Source: Umbilicaria muhlenbergii
Taxonomy: Eukaryota; Ascomycota; Lecanoromycetes; Umbilicariales; Umbilicariaceae
Direction: 5' to 3'
Assembly: GCA_000611775.1 (NCBI GenBank)
Contig: KK106982.1
Location: 682,001 to 746,000 of the forward strand
DNA: 64,000 bases
Each line of letters starts with the position of its first letter. Positions within the stretch are counted from its first letter, which is position 1. This document shows positions 1 through 10,836 of this stretch, piece after piece. The translations under genes were made by a program, and so were the position numbers. The notes under the pieces are model-generated. The model did not search any database. It was not told the origin of the DNA and worked only from the letters and a program-made list of their open reading frames with translations.

Positions 1-1527
1 TGCATCAAGGCTTGACAGCATTGTTATAAAGTGAGATTTTAAAAAAGCTTTAATTGTGAATAATGTCTCTTTAAGTGCTTAAATCTGTGTAGTAATATTT
101 AAATTTAATATCTTAATAATGTCTTCTGTACACTGAGATGAGTTTTTTTTAATAATTTAATCATGAAGATCTGCAGACCTGTTGATTTTATCATTAATAT
201 TAATATTTTAAGTATTCAGAAGAACTTTATCATCATTTTTCTTAACATTATTAAATATCAGACTGTTGATGTTATTTTGTCATTTAATCATGAACTTTAT
301 TGCAGAAGTCAAAATGTTTTAATTAAATATTAATTAATATTTTAAAAGAATATTGAAGAAGTGACAGTGTAAATATTTGATAATAAAGCACATCATAAAT
401 ACTTTTTAACATCTTATTGATGTGATATCATTTTTTTAGCATAAGCTGAGAGATGTTCAACATTAATATTAACTTTTTGTATAAATTATGTCACTCAGCA
501 GTCCTCAGATGAGCCTTTACATCTTTCATGTACACATGTTGATATTTCATCAGCTCATCAGCACTCACCTGATGAGTTTCATCATTAAACTCAGAGTCAT
601 AAGTGCAGATTAACAGGCTATAAAGATTAATTACTTCAGAGAAAAACTTCACAAGCATTTAAATTCATCAGTGTTTACTTAACATCTTCAGGTGCACTAC
701 TTATTAATTTATAATACTTTTATTTTTCTGAGCAGTACATACAATGTTGATTTTTTTAAACATCATACATCAAAGCTGATTCACTAAAAATTCACTTTAA
801 ATAATAAAAACATCATGATTTCTTTTAATGAAGTGCTGAACCTGTGCTGCACTTGATAATCAGAGGTGAAGAAGCTTACAAATATATTAATAATATTAAA
901 TAAACATCAGATGAAACTCATAAGTTGTGTCATCATTTGATAAATTAAATACTCTGAGATGATTTCAGATATTCAAGTTCATTGACAAAGGCTGATGAAG
1001 ATGATTCAACATATTATTAATGATAAAATATTATCATTGAAAGTCTGAGGAGATAGAAATGAAAGTTGTTGAAATTAAAAAACTTCATGTCAATAAATTC
1101 ATTTATCACTGACTTGAATTAGCGCTGAACATTGATAACACACATATCAGCAACTTTATTTATCATTAATAACACACAACCTGAATTAAGATCATAACAT
1201 TTATAAGAAAGTGACAACCTTATATTATTAAAATAACAACTATTCACTGTTACATCATATATTATAATATAAAGCAAATGGCGCTGAAGGGTCAGCACAT
1301 AAGGGGAGAGATAATTATCATGATATAATAACACATCTGAGTTAATACTTTTTAAGTAACTTGACAGTGCACATAATAAAACTCTGCACTGCTCTCTCTT
1401 TTACTTCTTAGTTATTAATTCTATATAGTTAAGATTATATACTTTATACATATTTATATCTCATACTATCATATACCTTGACTATACTTTCTTTTCTAGT
1501 AAGAGATGTTATAGTTTAACAGTTTAA
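1..1527. other. AT-rich RIP-degraded DNA, no intact gene
   Basis: The stretch is strongly AT-rich, nearly free of CpG, and full of TGA/TAA/TAG in every frame, as in the other RIP-mutated repeats here. One coding-like patch can be read on the minus strand around 480-600, with charged residues such as DELMKYQ, but I could not assign it to a family. The minus-strand ORF at 1119-1334 is composition-driven. It is probably the remains of an unidentified repeat. Confidence 0.5.
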
Positions 1528-1863
1528 CACATATTAAGAAGTAACAAAGGTAGAAAGCAGTGAATAATAATGTGTTTTTAATATTTTATGATTTATAAAA
1601 GCAGTGTAAGATAGATTTAAATCTGATTCTTACATGACAAGTCAAAGAAAAAGGTGTTGTGATTATTATGTTGTTGTTTTTGTGATTTTTGAGCATTTTT
1701 GATGTGAAGATTACAACAACTTTATGATATTCTTGAATTCACTGTGCTTTCACAATCACTGCTGGCTTTGAGAATTAAAAAAAAGAGTTTAAGTCTCTGA
1801 ACTGAGTAGTTTATAAGGCTTATGATAATAATATATCATATGTGTGATTTAATTACTTTTTGG
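1528..1863 (-). repeat. Orphan copy of LINE 5'-UTR-like repeat
   Basis: About 335 bp matches, in the same orientation, the 5'-UTR segment of the minus-strand LINE at about 54850-55195, and in reverse the start of the plus-strand LINE at about 38920-39280. A further copy lies at 61464-61841. The match covers the run from 'aagcagtgaataa' to 'taattactttttg'. No ORF1 or ORF2 follows here, so it is either a scrap of a minus-strand LINE 5' end or a separate small element carried by the LINE. Confidence 0.6.
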
Positions 1864-1913
1864 TCACTCTTGATCCTGAGTTCAGGTGAATTTCCACAAA
1901 AGATATAAAGTTG

Positions 1914-2149
1914 TACATTACAAGTAATGACTCACGCCTCTGTACTGCATGTGTGACTGTATGCATGTGTCACATGCATGAACTCAGCACCTTAAGGTAA
2001 CTGCTTCACTGTCATCACTGCTCTCACTTCACTGCTGAGAAATTCATGCTTTTGTTTTATTTTATTTTTACTTTATTTCTGTAAGCCCCTGTAGCCTGCC
2101 TGCATGTGACGCATGTAGTATCAAGGCGTGAGTCATCATTTATGATATA
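1914..2149. mobile_element. Mariner-type MITE (about 232 bp)
   Basis: The inverted ends begin CATTACAAGTAATGACTC on the left, and the right end reads as its near complement (GAGTCATCATTTATGATA). Both ends are bounded by TA. The subterminal sequence (GACTCACGCC, then a TGCATGTGAC-like motif) is also inverted at both ends. The termini resemble those of the Tc1/mariner element at 2293-4409, which likewise has TA-flanked ends with a GCGAGTCA/GCGTGAGTCA-type subterminal motif. The interior is non-coding. This is probably a non-autonomous derivative mobilised by a mariner transposase. Confidence 0.6.
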
Positions 2150-2527
2150 CAGCTTCATATAAAGGCATGCTTTAAAAATAATTACCTCATATTAATTGTC
2201 ATAACAAGTATCAAATATAAGTCGCCTAATACAATTTCAGAGATGACAGCTTAAAAGTCTGACTTAAAATTAAAAACAATCATACAAAGTTGTACATCAT
2301 AAGTCTTGAGTTCTTGGCATTGTAGCACTACTGTATACGCTATGCAGGTCAAGCGCAGGGGGGTTACAGGAATTAAAACAAAGATAAAACAGAGGTGTAA
2401 ATTTCACTTAATTTTGATATATTACAGAAGAAGCAGTTATAGAGTGCAAGAAAGATAATTATAAACTGAAGAAAAAAGAGAATATATTTCTTTAATTGCC
2501 TTCATAGCTAATTAGTTAGAATAGTTC

Positions 2528-4120
2528 ATGATAATCATCATTATGATGACCAAATCATATGATACAGGGATCAGAATTCAAGTTTTAACTTTAGCAAAGT
2601 ATGATGCTTTTACAACAATTATGACTGACATAACTGACTTATCTGCATGGTTGATAAATCACTTAAAGCAGACTGCTCAACAGCGTGAGTTTGAATCAGA
2701 GAAATCAAAGGTTATATTCATTAAATATGTGAAGGACACTCCTTGATTTGAATGTTTTAAGAAAATAACCTCAGAGCAGGAGGAGGATATTGTCAAGAGA
2801 GTTAAGAAGAATTGTTATGACAGGGAGATGTTTAATGCTGAATTGAGTGCTGTATTCAAGCTTTCTCTCATGTCAGCCCTTCAAATTCTTCATAAAAGCA
2901 GGCTTCACAAATGAAAACTGACCTGAAAACTCAGTTTGACGTAAAACATGTGAAACCACTGCCTTGCTTTCACTAAAGCTCACAAAGACTGAACCATAAA
3001 GGACTGAAAATGAGTCATATGAAGTGATAAAATCAGCATTATACTGAATCATTGATGAGGGAGGATTAGGGTTTGATGTACTGCTGAGGAATGATATGAC
3101 TGAACTTGCATTCAACAGTGATGAAAGGAAGCCTTTAAATTTATGTGATGATCCTGCTTCTCATATGACAAGAAAGAGCCCTTTCATATATGACAGTCAG
3201 AGACAGTTGCTGAGAAGAAGTTTATCAACAAAGAAATAAAGAAAATGAATAAAGCGCTGAAATCAAAGGTTAAAGAAGACTGAGAGATTGCAACAGTCAT
3301 GAGAAGAATGAATTTAACCTGCTTTAAAAAGTCTCCTGAATGAGCTCCTACCTGAAGGTTCAATGAGGCAAATGAAGTAGTTGTATGAAAGAAAGGAAAG
3401 AGGAGTATTGATTAATGACAGTATCAGCAGCATATTCTTAAGGACAAGCTCATACCTTTTGCTCAAAGATGTGCCTGAAGTCACCCTGATACTCTTGTTC
3501 AAGAAGATGAAGCCCCTAGTCACATGTTCAAACATTAGTGACAAATCTTTATAAATGCTGAAGTCCTTCACCTGATATGATCAGGCAATTCTTCAGACCT
3601 TAATCTCATTGAGCCCTGCTGACCCTGAATGAAGCGTTGAACCACCAAGAAAGGAGCTCCCCGTAATCATATTATCATTAATAAGGCGTGAATGAAAGCC
3701 TGGAGAGACCTTGAGCAATGATGAATTCAGCGCTGAATTGAATGAATTCCTAGGCATATTCAGTGAATTATTGAGCTGAAGGGTGGCAATGAGTATCAGG
3801 AGGACCATGTGGATGAAGACTCTCACCCTCAAAAGATCAATTGATGACAGACCAAGGCTTCAGATTCTGCTGAACAAGTCAGTCAAAACTCTGAGTCAGT
3901 TGAGGCTACTCCTTCTCCTCCTTCTCCTTCACCTTCTTCTTCATCTCCTTCTTCCTCTTCTCCGCCTCCTCCTCCTTCATCAGAGTCACAATCACCCTCT
4001 CCTCCACGACGAAGATGAGCTCCTAGAGCCAGAGCAGCGCCAGCAACAGCAACAAGAGCTCAGGCCCGCAAGGGTGGTCATCCACATGAGGGCAGTGAGG
4101 TCCTGAACTAATGACAGCGG
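2528..4120 (+). pseudogene. Tc1/mariner transposase, broken
   Basis: Reading across several frames on the plus strand gives landmarks in transposase order. AHKDWT followed by a SDKISI box near 3020 corresponds to the first catalytic Asp (family form SDE). QEDEAPSH near 3500 holds the second Asp. SSDLNLIEP near 3595 holds the third Asp, about 30 codons downstream. All three Asp codons survive but lie in different frames, and TGA stops stand where Trp or Arg codons are expected (e.g. the family V-W-G-C-F block). The C-terminal part (IIELKGGNEY-like, then Ser/Pro-rich) is shared with the fragment at 16757-16985. It is non-functional by frame changes and stops, which fits RIP. Confidence 0.7.
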
Positions 4121-4144
4121 CGTTGATGAGCCAGCTGTTATGAG

Positions 4145-4228
4145 GGCGGCGGCGGCGGCGAGGCAGTGAGGCGGCGGCAGGGAGGCGGCGGCAGGGAGGC
4201 GGCGGCAGTGAGGCGGCGGCAGTGAGGC
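4145..4228 (+). repeat. GGCGGCGGCAGKGAG minisatellite
   Basis: Four to five tandem units of about 15 bp (core GGCGGCGGCAGTGAG or GGCGGCGGCAGGGAG) lie downstream of the mariner transposase, inside the right end of the transposon. It is extremely GC-rich next to AT-rich RIP-mutated sequence. It reads as a Pro/Ala/Arg/Ser repeat on the minus strand, but that reading frame is composition-driven. Confidence 0.85.
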
Positions 4229-4409
4229 TTGAATTCATGATCCCTATAGGCGTGTTAGCATGCTTTGAATACGTTGAATTGACTCACCAATTCGATAACA
4301 AAAAGCAGTTCGATTTTCACGATTTTGAAAGAATTACTTTATTAGGCATAGCGTAGGCAGTAGGGGGCTATGCATGCATGCCAAGGCGCGAGTCAAGACT
4401 TATGGTGTA

Positions 4410-4533
4410 CGGAGTACGGCTCCGTAGGCGGGTCGCTTATATTGGTGGCTGGCTTCAGCCTAATATTTAATCGGTGTGGCCTACAAGTGTGCGAAGGAGG
4501 AATGTGGTGGCAATGAGAGCATATTTTGCTATG
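4410..4533. other. Short non-RIP spacer between two transposons
   Basis: About 125 bp of CpG-containing sequence between the mariner right end and the pogo left end. No ORF was recognised. It is probably original host DNA, because it lacks the transition bias of its neighbours. Confidence 0.4.
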
Positions 4534-6523
4534 TAAACGTAACCCACGGGGCAACGCCGCACTATAGGCAACGCCGCACCCCCCCCCCTACCACCTCACA
4601 AAAAATAGAAAATAAACATTGAAACTACCCATTTCTCCACCATAATTGCGTGCATTCAATGAAGAAAGAAGAGCATATTCTTAAGGTCATTGAAGCTTAT
4701 AATGACGCCCTTAAAGATTCAGAAAATCCACCTTCCTACTGTTGAATTGCCACTTGATATGACATTTCAGACCGTACATTATGAGGGAGAATTCAGGGCA
4801 CTCAAGAGCCTAAACACATATTCAGCAGTAACATGCAGAGACTATCAGTTATAAAAGAGAGCTTTATAAAAAGATGAATTGTTGTAGCAGCAGGATGAGG
4901 GTGATCATTGTGAATTGAAGATTTGCAATCTTTAGCTAAGAATCTTCTTGTAGTGAAAGAGGATATGACTGACTTGAGTCTTAATTAACATTTAGAATTT
5001 CTACAGCATCACTCTGACCTGAAAAGCACCTTCTCTCATAAGCTAAATCAAGCATGATATCTAGCAAGCTCTTAAGAAGTCATTGAGTGTTGATTTCAAC
5101 TATACAACATGACAATTGAGAAGTATGACATCACTATAAGGGACATCTACAATATGAATGAAAAGAGCATACTGCATGAGGTTATAGCATCCTTCAAGAT
5201 CATTATACCACGTATAATAAAGACTGAGAATGTTCAACAGTCAGGGAATAAAAAATGAACAACTTTAGTGAAATGCATATTCACATGAGGTCAGCATCTT
5301 CCACCTATGATGATTTTCAAGGGGAAAAGGCTCCTAAAAGAATGATTTCAAGAGGAGGTTGTTAAGAGCACTGTTATTGCTGTTTCTGAGAAGGGTTGAA
5401 CTGACAATGAGCTTGAATTGAAGTGATTAATCAAGGTATTTGAGCCTTGTACTGCTCAATAAGCAGCTGAAAAGCAGCTTCTTATCTTGAATGATCATGA
5501 CTCTCATTGCATCAGTCAATTCATTGATTTTTGTCATGAGAAAGGCATTATTTCATTATGTTTACCCCCTCATTCTACGCACTTGCTACAGCCTCTTGAT
5601 ATTGACATCTTTGAGCCGTTGGCAAAGGCTTATAAGAAGTCAATTGAGAATAACAGTCATTCTGAAGGCTGTTATTCTATTGACAAATGAGATTTCTTGA
5701 AGCACTACTTACAGGCCAGTTCAGAGGTTATTACACAAGATAATATTGCCTCTTCTTGAGCTGCTGCAGAGTTATATCCCTTCAATTCTGCAGCAGTTAT
5801 AGTTAAGCTCCCTCTTTACCCTCAAACTCCTTCAGAACTGATTATTATAAATTTTAATGAACACTCTGTCAACCTCATTCTTACACCTTTCAACCCCTCT
5901 GAAATCAACAATGTTGTGGATCAGATTCTGAACGGAACTCCACATGTAAAACAGCGTGTGATGCAGCTCAGTAAAGCTGCTATCAAAGCAATTGCAGACT
6001 GTATTATACTTGAACATCAAACAAAAGCCCTCACGGAGGCCAATATATGAAAGGGAAAGCAGCAGACTCAATCTAAGAAGGCATATACAGAGCTAGGAAG
6101 GGTATTGGTAAAGGAGGAGGCTGAGAAGCTACAGGAGACTGAAGAGAAGGAGAAGCAGGCTCAACTAAATAATCAACAGGTCAAGAAGGACTTAGCAGAG
6201 CAGAGAAGAATGCTGAAGGAGGTAAAGCAGCTGAAGGTACAAGTCAGGAAGTCAAACTGACTGCAGGATAAAGAGGAGAAGCAGACAGCAAAGACTGCAG
6301 CTGTCACAGCAAAAGCAGCCTTAGAGTTTCTGAAATCCATAGATCCTACAGCTCTACTATAGACTACAATGCAGAGCTTCAAAGCTGTCTATTTGAATTG
6401 AAATCTGCAGTTCAATTGGTGAAATTCTGATTTTCTATCAATGTTTATGTGTATTCGTGTTTTCCTACCAGGGGGGGGGTGCGGCGTTGCCTATAGTGCG
6501 GCGTTGCCCCGTGGGTTACGTTA
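4534..6523 (+). mobile_element. Pogo/Fot1-type DNA transposon with intact termini
   Basis: The inverted repeats are perfect over about 50 bp, starting AACGTAACCCACGGGGCAAC and ending in a run of nine C (left) or G (right). Each TIR holds the 13-bp motif GGCAACGCCGCAC twice. The flanks are TAA on the left and TAG on the right, compatible with a TA target site with one transition. The interior encodes a pogo-family transposase followed by a coiled-coil tail. The TIRs are free of mutations and rich in CpG although the coding part is RIP-mutated. Confidence 0.85.
4660..6361 (+). pseudogene. Pogo/Fot1 transposase (DDE_1), RIP-inactivated
   Basis: The plus-strand reading contains, in order, an N-terminal MKKEEHILKVIEAYNDALKD segment, the block YNMNEKSIL near 5150 (family YNMDE), TLVKCIFT with LPPMMIFKGK near 5270-5320, ILNDHDSHCI near 5485 (family LDGHxSH), and the hallmark PPHSTHLLQPLDIDIFEPL near 5568-5620. 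The first two catalytic Asp codons read Asn (GAY to AAY, a G-to-A change), and only the third Asp (LQPLD) remains. About ten in-frame TGA/TAA codons replace Trp, Arg or Gln. The C-terminus (6080-6340) is a Lys/Glu/Gln-rich coiled coil, typical of fungal pogo transposases. It cannot be catalytically active. Confidence 0.8.
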
Positions 6524-7081
6524 GGTTGCTAGCTAGAAAACGAAGAAAAATGCAGATTTCAATGCCATAAGCTAAAATAGCTCATTCTCGCCAATATGCT
6601 CTACATCTGAAACGCCCTCGTACTACGTTAGTATCTTGGCGGAACCTACTTTTGAGGACACCCGTGTAAGAGCCTGTGGAAATCTGCGCAATGCACATGC
6701 TGGGGCTGCGTTCGGAAGCCCACCCTCCAGAGGCCCGGCTTCGCCTTCGGAGTGCTAGTGGACTATCCACGCTGGGAGGCGGCCAAAAGTTCGGGAATTG
6801 GCTGCAGTCAGGAGGTCCCTATCGGGATGTAGCCCTCGTCGCGCTCAACACGCGATGCACAACACCCATGGGGTGAACGCCCTAAATAGGCACCCTCTTC
6901 GAGCGAGGCGAGATGCATTAGGTTTGAGCTGCTGCTGCGGCGGCGAGGCGATGACCTAACGCCACCAACGTAGGTCTAGCAGGTGCATATGCGGTGGTAG
7001 GGGGGTGCGAAACCTCTCTATTCCTTCAATATTACTTTTCTGCCTTGATGACTGGCAGTGTCGGCCTGGACCACAGACACT
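6524..7081 (+). promoter_or_regulatory. Upstream region of the NLR gene
   Basis: About 560 bp of CpG-containing host DNA between the pogo element and the NLR start. It holds short GC-rich runs (CTGCTGCTGCGGCGGCG near 6931) but no clear TATA box. Small ORFs on both strands (6582-6876) have no recognisable product. It presumably contains the NLR promoter. The pogo insertion lies about 560 bp upstream of the start codon and may influence it. Confidence 0.35.
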
Positions 7082-10000
7082 ATGGCAGGAGTTGAGATAT
7101 TAGGTGCTCTCGCAAGCTCCGCACAGTTGGCGGATATCAGCTTGAAACTGCTGAAAACATTTTCTGGCCTGTACAGAGACCTTACACGCCTTCCAGAAGA
7201 GGCCATCGATAACAAAGCACGCATTGAGCAGCTCGTTGATATCGCGGACCTAGTGGTGAAGACACCCGCTCTCCATAGCCCTTTGATCACTGCAACGATA
7301 CAAAATGCCACTGTGGACGCTCAGAAGCTGCTAGAGATCTTGAAAAGAGTTGATGGGTCCCAACCGACCACCATCCTCAAACAGCAGTGGCGGAATGTAT
7401 CGTACCTCACTCAGGAGACGACTGTCCGACAATCATTCCAGAAGCTGGAAAGTAGCAAAGCCACCTTATCTTTGTGCATCAACACACTCAACTCTGATGC
7501 TCTACAAAGGATTGGACTGGAGGTAACACATGTACACAAAGATTTCAACAACGCCGCTGAGCAAATTCCTGTCATACGTGACACGGTCCGCAAGACGTTG
7601 ATGGTCATTGACGATTTACCAAAAATTGAGTCTCATGTTCGGTCGTTAATGAAGACTCAGCAGGATCTTGCAGAGAAAGTCACCGACATTCATGGCTTTC
7701 TACCAGCAGCAAACGTCAAGCTGACTGAGCTGACCGCTTTGCGCGAATCGATCGGAAACCTCGCTGTAAGTCACACAAATAGTCATGAAGCATCAAGATG
7801 CTGACGGTAGATAGACCTCTCTTGCCAGATCGGTCCTTCCAAAACCAGCCAATCCATCAGACAGGGCCACTGAATCAAAGCGACGAATCATTGTTCCTGT
7901 TGCGCAGAACCCACTCTTCACTGGCCGGCAGAAGACCATTGATGAAATCGGCGATAGTTTCGCCGCCTCACCTGATTACCAGCAGCGTATTGTGCTCATC
8001 GGGCTAGGTGGTGTTGGCAAGACACAAATTGCAACAGCCTTTGTGTACTCGAGTTTTGCCAACGCACAGTTCTCGAAGATCTTTTGGACCTTTGCGAACA
8101 CCCGGGCACAAATTATCAAGTCCTTCACTGAGCTAGCCAAGGCTTTGGGTCTTAGTAGTTCAGCAACTGTGTCACGCACTACTTTGAATCTGGAGGACTT
8201 CACGGAGTCCAACGTACCGATTCCACGTGAGGTCGACGCTCTCTTGGCATGGCTGAGTCAAGAAGGTAATAGTGACTGGCTGATGGTGTTCGATAACTTG
8301 GATGATCTGGAATCGTTTGATATTTGCGAGTTCTTTCCCAAGGTACCATTTGGACACATTATCATCACGAGTCGTCGACAAAGCGCGGCAAGGCTCGGCA
8401 AAGCCATTCCAGTGGACGTGATGAGCAATCGTGACGCGCTTGAGCTCTTGTACAAATGTTCTAGAATTTCCAATGAGCACAATCAAGTGGCAGCAAAGAG
8501 ACTTGTTGATACACTGGGCAATCTTCCCCTGGCTCTGGATCAAGCTGGCGCGTATATTGCGGCGCAGAGCTTAGATTTCGACAGTTATCTAGACCTTTTC
8601 GACCACAGTCAGGCGGAGCTGCTGTCTGAAAAACCGCCCGCTGCGGTTTGGTCCTACAAAAATACTGTCTATACTACATGGGAGATCTCTGTTGCGAGAA
8701 TCGCAGTTTTGAATCCTCTTGCAGTCGAGATTTTGAATGTTGCTGCAACCTTCGATTCAAACGACATACCTCTCGACCTCGTCTTCAGTAGCGCCCAGCC
8801 AATAGAAATGAAGGATGAATGCTTTCTCAGGAGTTTCTTCGACTTTGCTTCCCCGACTGGCGATTACGATGCAATACTGGGTCCTCTTCCCCGGAGACTT
8901 ATTGCTACGAAAGCCGAAATCATATTAGCAATTGGCACGCTAGTTTCCTTTTCTCTTGTCATTAGAAAACAATCATCGAAGAATCTTGCGATGCATCCTC
9001 TGGTGCATTCCTGGCTGAACGACCGAGTATTGGCGTCAGGGAAGAAAGTCGAAAATACTCACAATACTATTGGCTTGGTAAATCGAGCCATGTTCAACGC
9101 TTGCAATCTGTCCCAATTTGCGCACGTACAAACACTGTACTCCCACGTCTTCAAATGTAATCTGCTTGTCGAGTCACAACACGAACTCCTTAGCGCAATT
9201 GACGTTCTACGCCTCGGGGGCTGCATCATTGCCATTGACGCTTGGGTTCCGCTTTCTGTGGATCAGGCCACGTTGGTGAAATCAGATAGATTTTACCAAC
9301 TCGTTTCAAGACTATCCAATAAGAGCACTTGGAATATTCCGGAAGCTATGTGGCAAATTCGGAATGCATACCGTCTGAGCAGCCAAGGGTACAGGAAAGA
9401 GAGTTCAGCCATTTGTGAAGCCTATTTTCGAACCTCTTCCCCAACGAACAGATACGAAGAGATGTATCAAGCTTGTATGGCGCAGATGTATGGCCCGTCG
9501 CTGTTTCGACGACTACTCTACAGTCGGGCTGAGGAGATCTTTGCTAGAAGTGATACCTCCTGCGACAGTCTCGACTACATGCTGGCTCGCAAGAATTTGG
9601 TGCTTGGCGCAATAAAAATTGATCTTGGGCAGCTAAAGGAATCGGAGGCACTTCTTCAGTCGTGCAAGGAGGTCCTCCGCCGCCGAGTTGGCCCAGACTT
9701 TTTCATCTGGAGCGTGTGGCATCAGCTAATGGCATTATGTCGCTTAGCACAAGACCTCCCCGAAGACGCTGAAGAGATCGTCTGGCCGATGTTGAAAAGA
9801 AGACTGCAGATTCTCGAGACCGGCCAAGGCATGTTCTCTTTCTCAGACTATGAGCTCGTCGAAGTTTATGCTCGGTCTTTACGGAGACAGAGTCGCTTTG
9901 ATGAAGCGATCAATTTCGTGGAAGACATCCTTCGCAAGACCGCATCCCAACATCCCCCACCAGCTCGGGCTCTTGGAGAATTGTCCTTCAATATTACCAT

Positions 10001-10670
10001 GCTCGAGCTGCTTTGTGCGAACACTCCAAGATGGAGAGATCGTATTGAGAAGTCAATTGCTTTCATGGACTACACTTCAGTCTTACGAGAAGCAAACGCT
10101 GCCTACGAGCGGGCCGCAGACGCTTATGCCCTGGAATGGACTCGAGGGACCTGGGTGTTCAAGTTCTTCCCGGCGATGGTCGAAAAGATGACTTCACAGT
10201 TCCAGATGTCGATCAGCAACCATTACTACACCTACGACACTCAAGAACCAACGCCTTCAGCAAGTGACTGCGTTCAAAGCACCCATGGCAATGTTCAAAC
10301 TGTCAAGACCTTAGAATCTATCCAGAAAGAAGGCCAGCAAGAGGCCAGAAAATGTGGATGCGAATCTGATATTTGCACGCCACATCTCGAAGACAAACAA
10401 ACGCCGGTCATGCCGCAGCCAGGAAAGCAAGATCAAGATATCCAAAAACCAGTGGCTCCGATCCAAGCCTCAAAAGGCGTTGCCGTCGATCAGACTGAAG
10501 ATGTCAAAGCTATCTTGAATACTGATTCATGCCAAGTGCATCTTAACAATAATCATAACCAGGCTGGTTCACTTCCCTCAAAAAATGTGAGACAGCGTTT
10601 CAGTCTATCAAAAGCCGTCCGAAGGCTTTTTCTGCGAAAGTCTGATCGCACAGCCATCATCACAGTTTGA
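7082..10670 (+). CDS. NLR/STAND protein: SesA-like N-domain, NB-ARC, TPR-like C-terminus
   Basis: Two exons, 7082-7765 and 7815-10670, give about 1179 aa. The 49-nt intron starts GTAAGT, contains GCTGAC and ends TAG; it is phase 0 and removes an in-frame stop. The start MAGVEILGAL was preferred over an ATG 24 nt upstream because it begins like the family. Residues 1-90 resemble fungal SesA-type domains. The NB-ARC core has the P-loop GLGGVGKT (291-298), Walker B LMVFDNLDD (Asp388), an IIITSR sensor motif, GNLPLAL (463-469) and an MHD-like MHPLVHSWL (621-629). From about 640 to 960 there are Leu/Ala-rich helical repeats of TPR type (e.g. KESEALLQSCKEVL). The tail is polar and ends in a basic segment (SLSKAVRRLFLRK). 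Such proteins act as intracellular non-self or heterokaryon-incompatibility receptors. All nucleotide-binding motifs look intact and the base composition is host-like, so it is likely functional. The ligand is unknown. Confidence 0.88.
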
Positions 10671-10836
10671 TCAAGGGCAGTACTATGTGTTCTTCACAGT
10701 AACATCTGAGCAGGAGCTTCATGAGCAATGTCAAGTTAACTCTAGACTACAATCAATATATTTCTGCTACACTGGTTGCACCACTAGTCAAGGTTTCTGT
10801 GAGTGCCATGCACAGAGAAAAAAAAAGCGCATATTA

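Larger units (their letters stand above)
2293..4409 (+). mobile_element. Tc1/mariner DNA transposon, degraded
   Basis: The ends are TA plus CATCATAAGTCTTGA on the left and TCAAGACTTATGGTG plus TA on the right. Together with the subterminal stretch ending in the 'acgctatg'/'catagcgt' motif they make imperfect inverted repeats of roughly 55-65 bp. The TA at both borders fits the mariner superfamily. The body encodes a mariner-type transposase on the plus strand. RIP is uneven: the first 1.5 kb is almost free of CpG, while the last 350 bp (from about 4060) keeps many CpG, including a GGC-rich minisatellite. A second, shorter piece of the same family lies at 16757-16985. Confidence 0.75.

Noticed and set aside
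4023-4238. Pro/Arg/Ala-rich minus-strand ORF
   Set aside because: It is produced by the GGC-rich minisatellite in the mariner end.
6582-6876. Short ORFs upstream of the NLR
   Set aside because: They overlap on both strands and have no conserved motif or splice context.
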